This document shows, in pieces, positions 8,750 to 16,757 of a stretch of DNA of 64,000 bases. Source of the stretch: Gammaproteobacteria bacterium. GTDB taxonomy: Bacteria; Pseudomonadota; Gammaproteobacteria; Ga0077536. The stretch covers positions 124,001 through 188,000 of the forward strand of contig JACKNG010000001.1 in assembly GCA_024235015.1 (NCBI GenBank), read 5' to 3'. The stretch's first letter is position 1. Each line of letters opens with the position of its first letter. A program made the translations under genes and the position numbers. A model generated the notes under the pieces. It was not told the DNA's origin, did not search any database, and was given only the letters and a program-made list of their open reading frames with translations.

Positions 8750-9508
8750 ATGTCGACGACTGCCAATCGCGTGGCCCTGCCGACGGGCGCCGAAGGGATC
8801 TTCGTGCGCGCACTGCGCCTGGTCTTCGCCGTCGCCTGCGTGGCCTACGCGGTGATGGCTTTCGATTATTTCATCGGCTACACCAGCGGCCGCGAAGGCC
8901 TGTGGTTGCGCCTGTTCACGGCCCTGACCTCGCCCGAGCACGGCCTCGGCGCGGGTTCGGTCCATGTCGAGCAGGCCGCGCCCTACCGGGCCGGGCTGCC
9001 CTTCATGCTGATGCACACCATGATGGGCGCGCTCTGCCTCGCCGTGGGGCCGTTCCAGTTCTCCGCCGCCGTGCGCCGTCGGTATCCCTACGCCCACCGC
9101 GCGATGGGCCGCGTCTACCTCGTCTCCGCCGTGATGAGCATGATCGGCGGGCTGCTCTATCTCGGCACGACGTCGTTCGCCGAGGTCTACGCCGGCAAGC
9201 CGTTCGCGCTCGCGCTGACCGGGCTCGACCTCATGGTGCTGTTCTCGGCCTGGCTCGCCTACGCGGCGATCCGCCGCCGCGAGGTGCGCCGGCACCAGGC
9301 CTGGATGGCGTTCAACTTCGGCCTCATCCTGGCGACCCCGGCGCTGCGCCTGTTCTGGATCCTGTTCGGCTGGTTCGCGCCCGGCCTCGACCAGGAGCAG
9401 GCCAACATGGCCATCACCACCTTCCTCCTGCCGCTGTGCCTGTTCGCGACCCTGGCCTGGATGAGCCTGCAGTACCCGCGCCGGCGCGCGGCCGGGGCGG
9501 CGTCGTGA
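8750..9508 (+). CDS. DUF2306-like multi-pass membrane protein
   Basis: A 252-residue integral membrane protein with about six or seven hydrophobic segments. The conserved region GPFQFSAAVRRRYPYAHRAM followed by GRVYL, and RRHQAWMAFNFGLILATPALR later, match the DUF2306 pattern of conserved His and Arg residues at membrane borders. Function is unknown; heme-related or electron-transfer roles have been guessed for such families. The next gene overlaps it by four bases (GTGA), which indicates translational coupling. Confidence 0.65.
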   Translation: MSTTANRVALPTGAEGIFVRALRLVFAVACVAYAVMAFDYFIGYTSGREGLWLRLFTALTSPEHGLGAGSVHVEQAAPYRAGLPFMLMHTMMGALCLAVGPFQFSAAVRRRYPYAHRAMGRVYLVSAVMSMIGGLLYLGTTSFAEVYAGKPFALALTGLDLMVLFSAWLAYAAIRRREVRRHQAWMAFNFGLILATPALRLFWILFGWFAPGLDQEQANMAITTFLLPLCLFATLAWMSLQYPRRRAAGAAS

Positions 9509-10143
9509 GCACGGCCGGCGGCTGGGCGCGCGCGGCCGCGCTCGTTCTCGCCGTGCTGGTGCTCGACCAGGCGGTCGGACGCTTCGTCCTCGGCCATGAC
9601 CTGCTCGGCGGGCTCAGGGATGCCGCGCAGGCGGCCGCCGGGCTCGCCCGCTTCCAGGCCGCCTGGCCGTTCGCGTTGCTCCAGGTCGCCGCCGCCGCGG
9701 CCGCGGCCTGGTGGGGGCCGGCGGCGGTTCGGCGTGCGCTCGACGCGGGCCGGGTGTCGCCGCCCTTCCTCGCCGCCTGCGCGGTGTCCGCCGTGACGGC
9801 CGTCGTGCTCGCCGAGCCGGGCGAACTCGGCGGGCGCGACCTGGTGGCCTACGCCTGGGGCATGGGGCTGCTGTGGCTGGGCGCGCTCGGCATGGCGCTA
9901 TGGGCCGCGCGACGCGGCATCGCGCCCGCGGTGCGCGACTGGACGGCCTACAGCTACGCCGTGGCCCTGGTGCCGCTCACCGCCCTGCCGAGCATCCCGT
10001 TGTGGGCGGCGCTGATAGGCATGTCCGGCGACGAGGCGGCCGTCTCCGCGTTCACCCTCTCGGCCGCCTTCCACGTGCTGGTTGCGCACTACTGGATCTT
10101 CGAGCGGCTGGACGCGCGCCCGCGACCACCTGCCGCCGCTTGA
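9505..10143 (+). CDS. Unrecognised integral membrane protein coupled to the DUF2306-like gene
   Basis: A 212-residue protein with roughly six hydrophobic segments (for example ALVLAVLVLDQAVG and AYSYAVALVPLTALPSIPLW). The start GTG 9505 overlaps the preceding stop in GTGA. No family is recognised. The overlap and similar topology suggest it forms a complex with, or acts in the same process as, the DUF2306-like protein. Confidence 0.6.
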   Translation: MSTAGGWARAAALVLAVLVLDQAVGRFVLGHDLLGGLRDAAQAAAGLARFQAAWPFALLQVAAAAAAAWWGPAAVRRALDAGRVSPPFLAACAVSAVTAVVLAEPGELGGRDLVAYAWGMGLLWLGALGMALWAARRGIAPAVRDWTAYSYAVALVPLTALPSIPLWAALIGMSGDEAAVSAFTLSAAFHVLVAHYWIFERLDARPRPPAAA

Positions 10144-10310
10144 CGGGCCGCCGAGCGCGATCGAATTGCGGACGAATGGCGCGTCGCCCCCGGCTCCGTC
10201 ACCCCCCACCACCCGCGCGTCACTCCGGCGCCCGCTGCGCCCCGGTGCGGCCATGCACCGAGCGACGATCGCCGCCGTTGCCGGGGCGCCATCGCCACCC
10301 CGTGCGCGGC

Positions 10311-11705
10311 TCAGAGCACCGGTCGCCGCAGGTGCCAGTCGGTGCGCTGCTGGTAGGCGGCGCCGGCGGCGACCAGGCGGTCCTCCTCGAAATGCCGCCC
10401 GACCAGTTGAAACACGATCGGCAGGCCTTCGGCGTTGCTCCCGTTCGGCATGATCACGCCCGGGTGGCCGGAGAGGTTGAACGGGCAGGTGAAGCGATGG
10501 AAGCCGGCGATCATGTCGTCGTCGACCTCGGCCATGCGGGCACAGGTCGGCACCGGGAAACCGAGCACCGGCAGGGCCAGCGCATCGACGGTGGTGAAGA
10601 GCGCGTTCAGGCGGCCCCGGAAATCCTCGCGCCTGAGCAGCAGTTGCTGGTACTCGCAGCCGCTCATGCGGTTGCCGAGTTCGAGCAGCTGCGTCAGCGC
10701 CGGGCCGTAGGCGTCGCGCCGCGCCGGGAAGGTGTCGCGGTGGGCGAGCGCCGTCTGCACCGCGCACACGCCGAACCAGTCCCAGATCATGTCGGTAACG
10801 TCGGGCACGCGGACCTCGCGTACCGTGGCCCCGGCCGCGGCGAGTTCGGCGACGGCCGCATCGAGCGCCGTCGCCGTCTCGCGATCGGCGCCGGCGGCGA
10901 TCCAGGCCGTGTCGATGCCGAGGACCAGCCCCTCGCAGCCGCGCGCGACGGCGGCGGCGAAGTCCGGTACCGGGCGCTGGGCGGCGGTCGGGTCGCGCGG
11001 GTCGGGCCCGGCGATGACGCCGAGCACGGCCGCGGCATCGGCAACGGAGCGTGCGAACGTGCCGACGTGGTCGAGCGTGGCGGCGAGTTCGAACACGCCG
11101 TGGCGCGACACCCGGCCCCAGCTCGGCTTGATCGCGCTCGCGCCGTTGGCCGCGGCCGGCAGCTTGATCGAACCGCCGGTCTCCGAGCCGATCGCCGCGA
11201 CGCAGAGGCCGCCGACGGTAGCCACCCCGCTGCCGCTCGACGAGGCACCCGACCAGTGCGCAGCCGACCACGGGTTGCGCGGCGCCGGGAACGGCGGGCG
11301 GTGCTCGGCGTAGACGCCCTCGGTCAGGGCGAGCTTGGCGGTGAGGATGGCGCCGGCGGCTTCGAGGTGTTCGACCACGGTGGCGTCGGTGCGCGCGATG
11401 CGCTCGCGGTGGATGCCCATGCCGGCCGTGGTCGGCAGGCCGCTGACGTCGAGGATGTCCTTGATGGCGATGGGCACGCCGGCCAGTGGTCCGACACGCT
11501 CGCCGCGCGCGATGCGGGCGTCGAGCGCGGCGGCCTGGGCGCGGGCGCGCTCGCGCATGTCGGTGATGATGGCGCCGAGCGCGGGCTCGCGGCGGTCGAC
11601 CTCGGCGAGTTGGGCCTCGAGCACCGCGCCGGCGGTGAGTTCGCCGGCGGCGACGCGACGCGCGAGGCCGGTGACGGTGTACGCTTCTGGGCCTGCTGGG
11701 GACAT
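10311..11705 (-). CDS. Amidase signature family hydrolase
   Basis: A 464-residue amidase with the full Ser-cisSer-Lys machinery: Lys82 in VPIAIKDIL, the Gly/Ser-rich GASSSGSG (153-160) and the nucleophile Ser179 in GSETGGSIK. It hydrolyses a carboxamide to the acid and ammonia. The start is ATG 11705 (MSPAGPEAY); a longer open frame to 11780 looks like non-coding GC-rich sequence. The gene is divergent from an aldoxime dehydratase 73 bp away, which suggests a nitrile/amide route, although no nitrile hydratase is in the window. Confidence 0.9.
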   Translation of the reverse strand: MSPAGPEAYTVTGLARRVAAGELTAGAVLEAQLAEVDRREPALGAIITDMRERARAQAAALDARIARGERVGPLAGVPIAIKDILDVSGLPTTAGMGIHRERIARTDATVVEHLEAAGAILTAKLALTEGVYAEHRPPFPAPRNPWSAAHWSGASSSGSGVATVGGLCVAAIGSETGGSIKLPAAANGASAIKPSWGRVSRHGVFELAATLDHVGTFARSVADAAAVLGVIAGPDPRDPTAAQRPVPDFAAAVARGCEGLVLGIDTAWIAAGADRETATALDAAVAELAAAGATVREVRVPDVTDMIWDWFGVCAVQTALAHRDTFPARRDAYGPALTQLLELGNRMSGCEYQQLLLRREDFRGRLNALFTTVDALALPVLGFPVPTCARMAEVDDDMIAGFHRFTCPFNLSGHPGVIMPNGSNAEGLPIVFQLVGRHFEEDRLVAAGAAYQQRTDWHLRRPVL

Positions 11706-11778
11706 CGTCGGGGCTCCTGGGCGTGGAACGGGGGTGTGAACCGGCGCCAGGGTCCGGCCGGCACGGGAGGATGGCAGC

Positions 11779-12807
11779 ATGAATGAGAAAACGGGCGAGC
11801 GCGAGGGCGTGCCGGCGGACTACCCGGGGCGCATCGTCGACTTCGGCGGGCGGGCGTCGCACATGGTCATCGCCCTGCTCGGCGTGCAGAGCACGGCTGA
11901 AGCGCAGCACGCCGCTTTCATGGACACCATGCGCGGACTCGCGCGCGAGGCACACGGCCCGGCACGGCTCGAAGCCGGCCGTCATGGTGGCAAAGTGGGT
12001 GTGCCGACGACGCTGGCCGTGGCCTACTGGACGGATCGCCAACGGGCGGATGACTGGTGGCGGAGCGGCGCGGTCTCCCGCTGGTGGCAGGGCCTGGCTT
12101 GCGACGGCGAGGCCGGTTGGTTCTGCGAGCGCATGGCCATCCCCGAGGCGCGCTTCAACTATGCCGCCGGTACCGAGGATCGCCACGGTTCGGCCGCCAC
12201 CCTGCCGCTCGCGCCGTGCAAGATCTTCGGCTACTGGGGCGCCTACCGCGATCGGCTGCCGGCGTCGGCCGCCGATCCCTTCGAGAGCCCGCTGGCCGAG
12301 CCGCCCGCGCCGCGCGACCCGGTGACGCGAGGCCGCCGTCTCGCCGTTCGCATCCCCGACAACCTCTGCTACATCCGCGAGGGCCAGGGCTGGGCCGACT
12401 GCGGCGCGGAGGAACGCGCGGTGTGGAACGAGCAGATGAAGGACAAGGTCGACACCTGGGTGGGCCGCCTCGCCGCCGACCCGGTGGCGACCGGCTGCCT
12501 GGCCTTGCGCGACATCGCCGAGTTCGACGCCCTCACCGGCGCACCGCTCGAACGTCGTTCGCAACTCGCCTTCCTGCTCTCGCTCGGGCACATCGAACGC
12601 GCGGCGCGGACCGACCCCGCCCACCTCGCCGTACATGGTGCCTTCGCGCAGATGTACCGGGAGCCGCGCTTCACGCCGCGCATGCACGTGTGGGTGGAGG
12701 TGGGGATCCTGAAGGAAGACGAGTTCGCGGCCGAGTACGTCAACTGTCACCCCGGGACGGGCTTGCTGCCGTTCTTCACGGCCACGCCGGTTTCGGAGCG
12801 TGGCTGA
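11779..12807 (+). CDS. Aldoxime dehydratase-family heme protein
   Basis: A 342-residue member of the phenylacetaldoxime dehydratase family (usual length about 350), which converts aldoximes to nitriles at a ferrous heme. Family segments include HMVIALLGVQ, PDNLCYIREGQGW, SLGHIERAARTDPAHLAV and EYVNCHPGTGLLPFF. His282 and His303 are 21 residues apart, matching the spacing of the heme ligand and catalytic His (299/320) in characterised enzymes. The place where the family usually has Ser (IRSGQDW) reads IREGQGW here, so the distal-pocket Ser may be Glu201. It is divergent from the amidase. Confidence 0.82.
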   Translation: MNEKTGEREGVPADYPGRIVDFGGRASHMVIALLGVQSTAEAQHAAFMDTMRGLAREAHGPARLEAGRHGGKVGVPTTLAVAYWTDRQRADDWWRSGAVSRWWQGLACDGEAGWFCERMAIPEARFNYAAGTEDRHGSAATLPLAPCKIFGYWGAYRDRLPASAADPFESPLAEPPAPRDPVTRGRRLAVRIPDNLCYIREGQGWADCGAEERAVWNEQMKDKVDTWVGRLAADPVATGCLALRDIAEFDALTGAPLERRSQLAFLLSLGHIERAARTDPAHLAVHGAFAQMYREPRFTPRMHVWVEVGILKEDEFAAEYVNCHPGTGLLPFFTATPVSERG

Positions 12808-13030
12808 ATCCTGGTGCGCGACGGGCAGCACTTACCGGCAGCCTCGCCGGGAGAGTGAACCAGCAATACGCGCGGCTCAGGTGCTCCCTGCTCGCCCAGC
12901 CTGTTTGCAGATCGCCGCGTATACCGTGGGACGCAAGGCAAGACCTCACGCCGATGTTCGTTTTCATTCCTTGCGGGCACGACCATGCGCCCCGTGGAAC
13001 CGGTTCGTTCCCCGCGGTATCTAAGCCGGC

Positions 13031-14284
13031 CTACTTGCGCACGAGCGAGCGCACTTTCGAAGAGACGATGACTTCACCCTCCCGCACGTAGGCGCGGTGA
13101 TTGGCCTCGGTGCGTGCCGGGTCGTAACGATAATTCACCATCACGCCCCAGGCGTTCTGCAGGCCGACCGGCGATGGGTCGGCGTCAGCGTGGATGTCGT
13201 ACAGCTCGGCACCGTTCGAGAGGTGAAAATTGGCGACCGGATCATGCGCCCAGCCGTTACTGCGCTTGGCGCCGGTCAGGTACCGCGCCGCGAGCTTGCG
13301 CGCCGCTTCCTTGCCGGGGGGCGAACCGTCCGTGCCCGCGATGTCGCCGAGCAACTCGTGGTTGCGCTCGGCACTGTCGACATAGCGCCGCAGCCCGGGT
13401 ACCGGCGACAAGGTGACGTAGGTCGTCAATCCCGGGAGCTCGTCGTTCAGGTTGGCGACGACCTGCTTGATGAGGAAATTCCCGAACGAGATGCCCTTGA
13501 GCCCTGCGTGGCAGTTCGAGATGGAATAGAACACCGCCACCTTTGCATCGACCGGATCCAGCGACTCGCGTTCAGCAGCAATGATGGCGCCGATACTCGC
13601 CGGGATGCGCTTCATCAGCGCGATCTCGACGAAGATCAGCGGCTCGTCTCCCATGGCCGGGTGAAAGAACCCGAACAGCCTGCGATCCGGATCGGCGACA
13701 CGCTGGCGCAGATCGTCCCATCCGGCGATTTCATGCACGGCCTCGTACTCGATGATTTTCTCCAGTACGGCCGCTGGCGTGGACCAGTCGATGCGCCGCA
13801 GTTCGAGGAAGCCGCGATTGAACCAGGAGGAAAAAACGTGCTGAAAATCGTTGTCCAGGCCACTCAGGCCGGGCGCCTGTTGCAGGTTGCCCAGGAGCTT
13901 CTCGCGCATGCGGACCAGGCGCGCCGTCGCGCCCGGAACGCGATTCAGCGTACGCAGTAAAGCCAGGCTGCGGGGTTCGGCGGCGTAGTGGAGGCGCCGG
14001 GTCGCGTCGGCATCACCCGCGCGCCAATCCGAGATCGCCTGGCTCAACGAGGTCTCGTCGGCCCCGAACCTGTCCGCGACCTGCTCGAAGAACGCCGCTT
14101 GGTCGGCGGCAGCGGCTGCTTCGAAGCGGTCGAGAATGTCGCGCGCGAGCACGAGCCCCGCGGCTTCACTCCGCTCTTCGATGAGCGTGCGGCAGGCGTC
14201 GGCAATCGAGGAATCGCTGTCGACCGACCAGGGCATGCTCGAAACGCGACGAAGGATGTCGCTCAGGAAGCTCCGGCTCAGCAT
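13031..14284 (-). CDS. Malonyl-CoA decarboxylase
   Basis: A 417-residue protein converting malonyl-CoA to acetyl-CoA and CO2. The N-terminal part is helical (residues about 1-110). The acetyltransferase-fold catalytic domain carries FFHPAMGDEPLIFVEIALM, FYSISNCHAGLKGISFGNFL and TLSPVPGLRRY, ending WGVMVNYRYDP. These are strong family marks. The start is ATG 14284. It stands alone, with no malonyl-CoA synthetase (matB) or transporter beside it, so it may clear malonyl-CoA rather than serve malonate growth. Confidence 0.93.
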   Translation of the reverse strand: MLSRSFLSDILRRVSSMPWSVDSDSSIADACRTLIEERSEAAGLVLARDILDRFEAAAAADQAAFFEQVADRFGADETSLSQAISDWRAGDADATRRLHYAAEPRSLALLRTLNRVPGATARLVRMREKLLGNLQQAPGLSGLDNDFQHVFSSWFNRGFLELRRIDWSTPAAVLEKIIEYEAVHEIAGWDDLRQRVADPDRRLFGFFHPAMGDEPLIFVEIALMKRIPASIGAIIAAERESLDPVDAKVAVFYSISNCHAGLKGISFGNFLIKQVVANLNDELPGLTTYVTLSPVPGLRRYVDSAERNHELLGDIAGTDGSPPGKEAARKLAARYLTGAKRSNGWAHDPVANFHLSNGAELYDIHADADPSPVGLQNAWGVMVNYRYDPARTEANHRAYVREGEVIVSSKVRSLVRK

Positions 14285-14360
14285 GTTTCAAATCCCCTGT
14301 TGATGCCTGCCAACCGCGAAATTCCGGACGTCCACATTCCCCGTGCCGTCGCGGCAAAGC

Positions 14361-14870
14361 TCAATGCATGCCAGCGCGTGTGAACTGCACCGCGACGGCG
14401 CAAAGATACAGGCCTATTCCAAATATCGAATGGGACATCAAAGTCTTGAGCCGGGCGACGGTGGGATTCGGCGTGTTCGAAGAGGCCACGCCCATTCCGA
14501 AACAAGGCTGCATGACGAAAAAAGGGAAGACCATCGTGGCGAGGCCGAACAGCAGCGCAGGCAGAACCGATGGCCGAGCCAGCCATGCACCGGACATCAA
14601 CACGACCAGCGCAAGGCCATAGACCCCACCGATCGCGTAATGCGCCGCCCAGCCCACGGCACATTCGTGCGGCCTCGATTCCGCCCCGGCGATGCTCGTG
14701 TGCACGAAGCGGCCACTCGGCATGTGGCAGAACCAGCGCCCGACGATGCACCAGTTCGTCGGCGCGATTCCCACGGTGAATTTCAACGTGATGGCCCAGA
14801 GATCCAGGACCGCTGTCGCACCCAGGCCTACCAGGAGCGCCACCCCGAAGGGCTCGGTATCGATGGTCAT
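14361..14870 (-). CDS. DUF2938 family membrane protein
   Basis: A 169-residue protein with four hydrophobic segments. Family-like marks are APTNWCIVGRWFCHMPSGRF between helices 1 and 2, WAAHYAIGGVYG, and FVMQPCFGMGVASSNTPNP, a conserved loop. Function is unknown. It is upstream of and co-directional with malonyl-CoA decarboxylase, 76 bp apart, but no functional link is evident. Confidence 0.7.
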   Translation of the reverse strand: MTIDTEPFGVALLVGLGATAVLDLWAITLKFTVGIAPTNWCIVGRWFCHMPSGRFVHTSIAGAESRPHECAVGWAAHYAIGGVYGLALVVLMSGAWLARPSVLPALLFGLATMVFPFFVMQPCFGMGVASSNTPNPTVARLKTLMSHSIFGIGLYLCAVAVQFTRAGMH

Positions 14871-14918
14871 GCTCGCGACCCCGGTTACGATTTGTAGCGT
14901 CGGATTCTAGCGTGAGAT

Positions 14919-15699
14919 GGTGTCAGGTTTATTTTTCGTTCAAGCCCCGGCCGGTTCCCGGCCTGCCGGGACCGAGCGCGCTCATCCGCCTTCCCAGTTT
15001 CTCCTCGATCGCCATCCGGAACCGCCTGCCGCCGGTCAACTGGTTTCGCCTAACCGCGGTGCGCACGGCCTCGTCCGTCTCGGGGCATGCCGCCGTTCTG
15101 ACGAAAGCCACGTAGTTCGATAGGTCGTCGTCCGTCCCATGGGCGAGAGGTAACAGCGGCAGGGCATGCACGTCTGCCTTCGTCATTCCTGAGCGGACAC
15201 TGAAACTCGACCACGGATAATCTTCCGGGGCCGCCACCATGCCGGCGCGCACCGGGTTCATTTCGATATAACGGCAGCAGGCCCAGAGATAGTCGTCGCG
15301 ATCCACGAGAGAGCACTTGAAACGACCTTCCCAAAGGGTGCCGCTACGACGTTCGAGGCGATTCACGTAACGCGTTTGCCGCGCGGCTACCACGCGCATG
15401 AGTTCGGAGAGTGCATCGGGCTCGTCGTGCGGTTCGAGCAGCAGGTGGACATGGTTTGTCATCAGGCACCAGGCGTACAACCCGACTCCCCGCACCTGCA
15501 TCTGTTCTATGAGGTTGTCGACGTAGTACGCATAGTCCGCGTCGGCAGCGAAAACCGGTTTACGGTCATGCCCTCGGTGGACGACGTGATGCGGGAAGCC
15601 GGTGAGAAAGGCGCGTGGGTATCTCGGCATCTTGGAACCTCCTTGTTCCTTGATGAGTCATGGTGCCGGGTGGCTTAGTGGGAAAATAAACCTGACACC
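14919..15699 (-). mobile_element. RAYT element with 17-bp inverted terminal repeats
   Basis: GGTGTCAGGTTTATTTT at 14919-14935 is matched by its exact reverse complement at 15683-15699, and the single gene between them is a REP-associated tyrosine transposase. The left repeat overlaps the end of the coding frame (stop at 14929-14931). The right end abuts the cassette array, suggesting insertion at or near its distal edge. No direct target duplication was recognised, as expected for a Y1 (HUH) enzyme. Confidence 0.75.
14929..15630 (-). CDS. REP-associated tyrosine transposase (RAYT, Y1_Tnp HUH nuclease)
   Basis: A 233-residue IS200/IS605-related transposase. The N terminus PRAFLTGFPHHVVHRGHDR, the HUH metal motif in WCLMTNHVHLLLEP, the catalytic-Tyr helix in VAARQTRYVNR and LWEGRFKCSLVDRDDYLWAC are diagnostic of RAYTs. 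Such enzymes cut single-stranded REP hairpins and are usually single-copy, domesticated genes that spread short palindromes. The gene is intact. Inverted repeats flank it, and related repeats lie at 27412-27483, 2431-2500 and 28464-28750. Confidence 0.9.
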   Translation of the reverse strand: MPRYPRAFLTGFPHHVVHRGHDRKPVFAADADYAYYVDNLIEQMQVRGVGLYAWCLMTNHVHLLLEPHDEPDALSELMRVVAARQTRYVNRLERRSGTLWEGRFKCSLVDRDDYLWACCRYIEMNPVRAGMVAAPEDYPWSSFSVRSGMTKADVHALPLLPLAHGTDDDLSNYVAFVRTAACPETDEAVRTAVRRNQLTGGRRFRMAIEEKLGRRMSALGPGRPGTGRGLNEK

Positions 15700-15720
15700 T
15701 TTTCTCTTGAGGCCTCAGAT

Positions 15721-16167
15721 TCACGCGACGATACCGGTGTCGAATTCCTCGAAAACACCGTTATTGCAGCGTAGGCAAGTCCGCCCGACCATATTCTTAA
15801 CGGAGAAAATGGCGGAAGCGCTGCACTTCGGGCATTTCAATTCGTCGCGATTCAGGTCTAGGCCTGTCATATTCCCGCAAGCTTCACAGAAGCAGTCTGA
15901 AAGGAACCCGGTTCGCTTATCAAACGCCTCTTTTATTCGCGCTCGACGCGCCTTTCGATCCGAGGACCACCACCATTTTTGACCTGCGTTGAGATCGGCG
16001 AGTTCTTCTTTAGAGAATCCAAGCACTTGCGCGACGTATTCTAATTCGCCGGGATGCGGGCAAATCTGTCGTTCCCCCAAACTCGTTGCCACATAGAACA
16101 TCCCGCCCCAACCGGACGCGAGCCGCAACGCGCAGTTAGCGCACCGAATTTCGCGGATTCTCGGCAT
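15721..16167 (-). CDS. Zinc-ribbon-type cassette protein of unknown function
   Basis: A 148-residue protein with four CxxC-type pairs: CANC near residue 9, CEAC near 93, CPKC near 111 and CLRC near 130. At least one zinc ribbon is likely, perhaps two. The middle is charged and helical (DRKARRARIKEAF). No family is recognised. It starts five bases after the preceding gene stops, in the same cassette, so both are probably made together. Base composition is lower in GC than the surrounding chromosome. Confidence 0.65.
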   Translation of the reverse strand: MPRIREIRCANCALRLASGWGGMFYVATSLGERQICPHPGELEYVAQVLGFSKEELADLNAGQKWWWSSDRKARRARIKEAFDKRTGFLSDCFCEACGNMTGLDLNRDELKCPKCSASAIFSVKNMVGRTCLRCNNGVFEEFDTGIVA

Positions 16168-16172
16168 GCCGA

Positions 16173-16637
16173 TTAGGTGTTTCGTCTGTACGGGATATTG
16201 AAGACTCTCGCCAGTCCCACGTGCTCTACGGGCCGCGACTCTTGACGTTCTGATTGGCGTTGAAGCTCGTTCTTGTTTATAGCGTCCTCGATGCCGAATT
16301 TGAACATATCAATCGTGACTTGCTCAAAGAGGTCGCCCATATCGGAACTCTCTTCTCGGATACCTCGGAGCTGACTTACTACGGCGGGCAGATGCTTAAC
16401 AGCGGACACTACGTGGGGCATGTGCCGACTATAGGTCTCGACGAGGGCGCCTTGGGATCTCGCCGGAAAAATGTCCTTTAGGTCAGTTAGACCACCGAAA
16501 TCCTGCTGGGCTGACTTGATTGCGAAGTAATAAATGTTGGCAATGGTGTTGACCAATTCTTCCGACAGGTCGGACGTATCGCCGAATCCGTCTCGGATAG
16601 CGGCGCGGACGCTCTCTTTGAACTTCGTTGCCGTCAT
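16173..16637 (-). CDS. Hypothetical cassette protein, first gene of a two-gene cassette
   Basis: A 154-residue, predominantly helical, soluble protein (MTATKFKESVRAAIRDGFGD at the N terminus, then ELVNTIANIYYFAIKSAQQ). No motif or family is recognised. It begins 17 bp after the attC at 16654-16748, as expected for a cassette gene, and runs straight into the zinc-ribbon gene. Two-gene cassettes often encode interacting partners such as toxin and antitoxin, but no such family mark is present. Confidence 0.6.
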   Translation of the reverse strand: MTATKFKESVRAAIRDGFGDTSDLSEELVNTIANIYYFAIKSAQQDFGGLTDLKDIFPARSQGALVETYSRHMPHVVSAVKHLPAVVSQLRGIREESSDMGDLFEQVTIDMFKFGIEDAINKNELQRQSERQESRPVEHVGLARVFNIPYRRNT

Positions 16638-16653
16638 CGACGTACCACCTGAG

Positions 16654-16748
16654 GCCTAACGCCACAATGAGCCGCACTTGACGGCGACGACTGGAGCGGC
16701 AGCGAAAGGAGGAGCGGTCAAGTGTCGGCCTCGATTGTGATGTTAGAA
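16654..16748 (-). other. attC recombination site A
   Basis: Outer boxes are TTCTAAC (minus strand, 16748-16742) and GTTAGGC (16660-16654), with a long imperfect stem between them. Its first box is the reverse complement of GTTAGAA that opens the same cassette at 17498-17492. Confidence 0.85.
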
Positions 16749-16757
16749 GGAGCTTTC

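Noticed and set aside
9898..12831. Very long open frame on the minus strand, opposite the aldoxime dehydratase and overlapping the amidase
   Set aside because: It is rich in Arg, Ala, Pro and His with no conserved motif and overlaps two confidently identified genes; it is a by-product of GC-rich codon usage.
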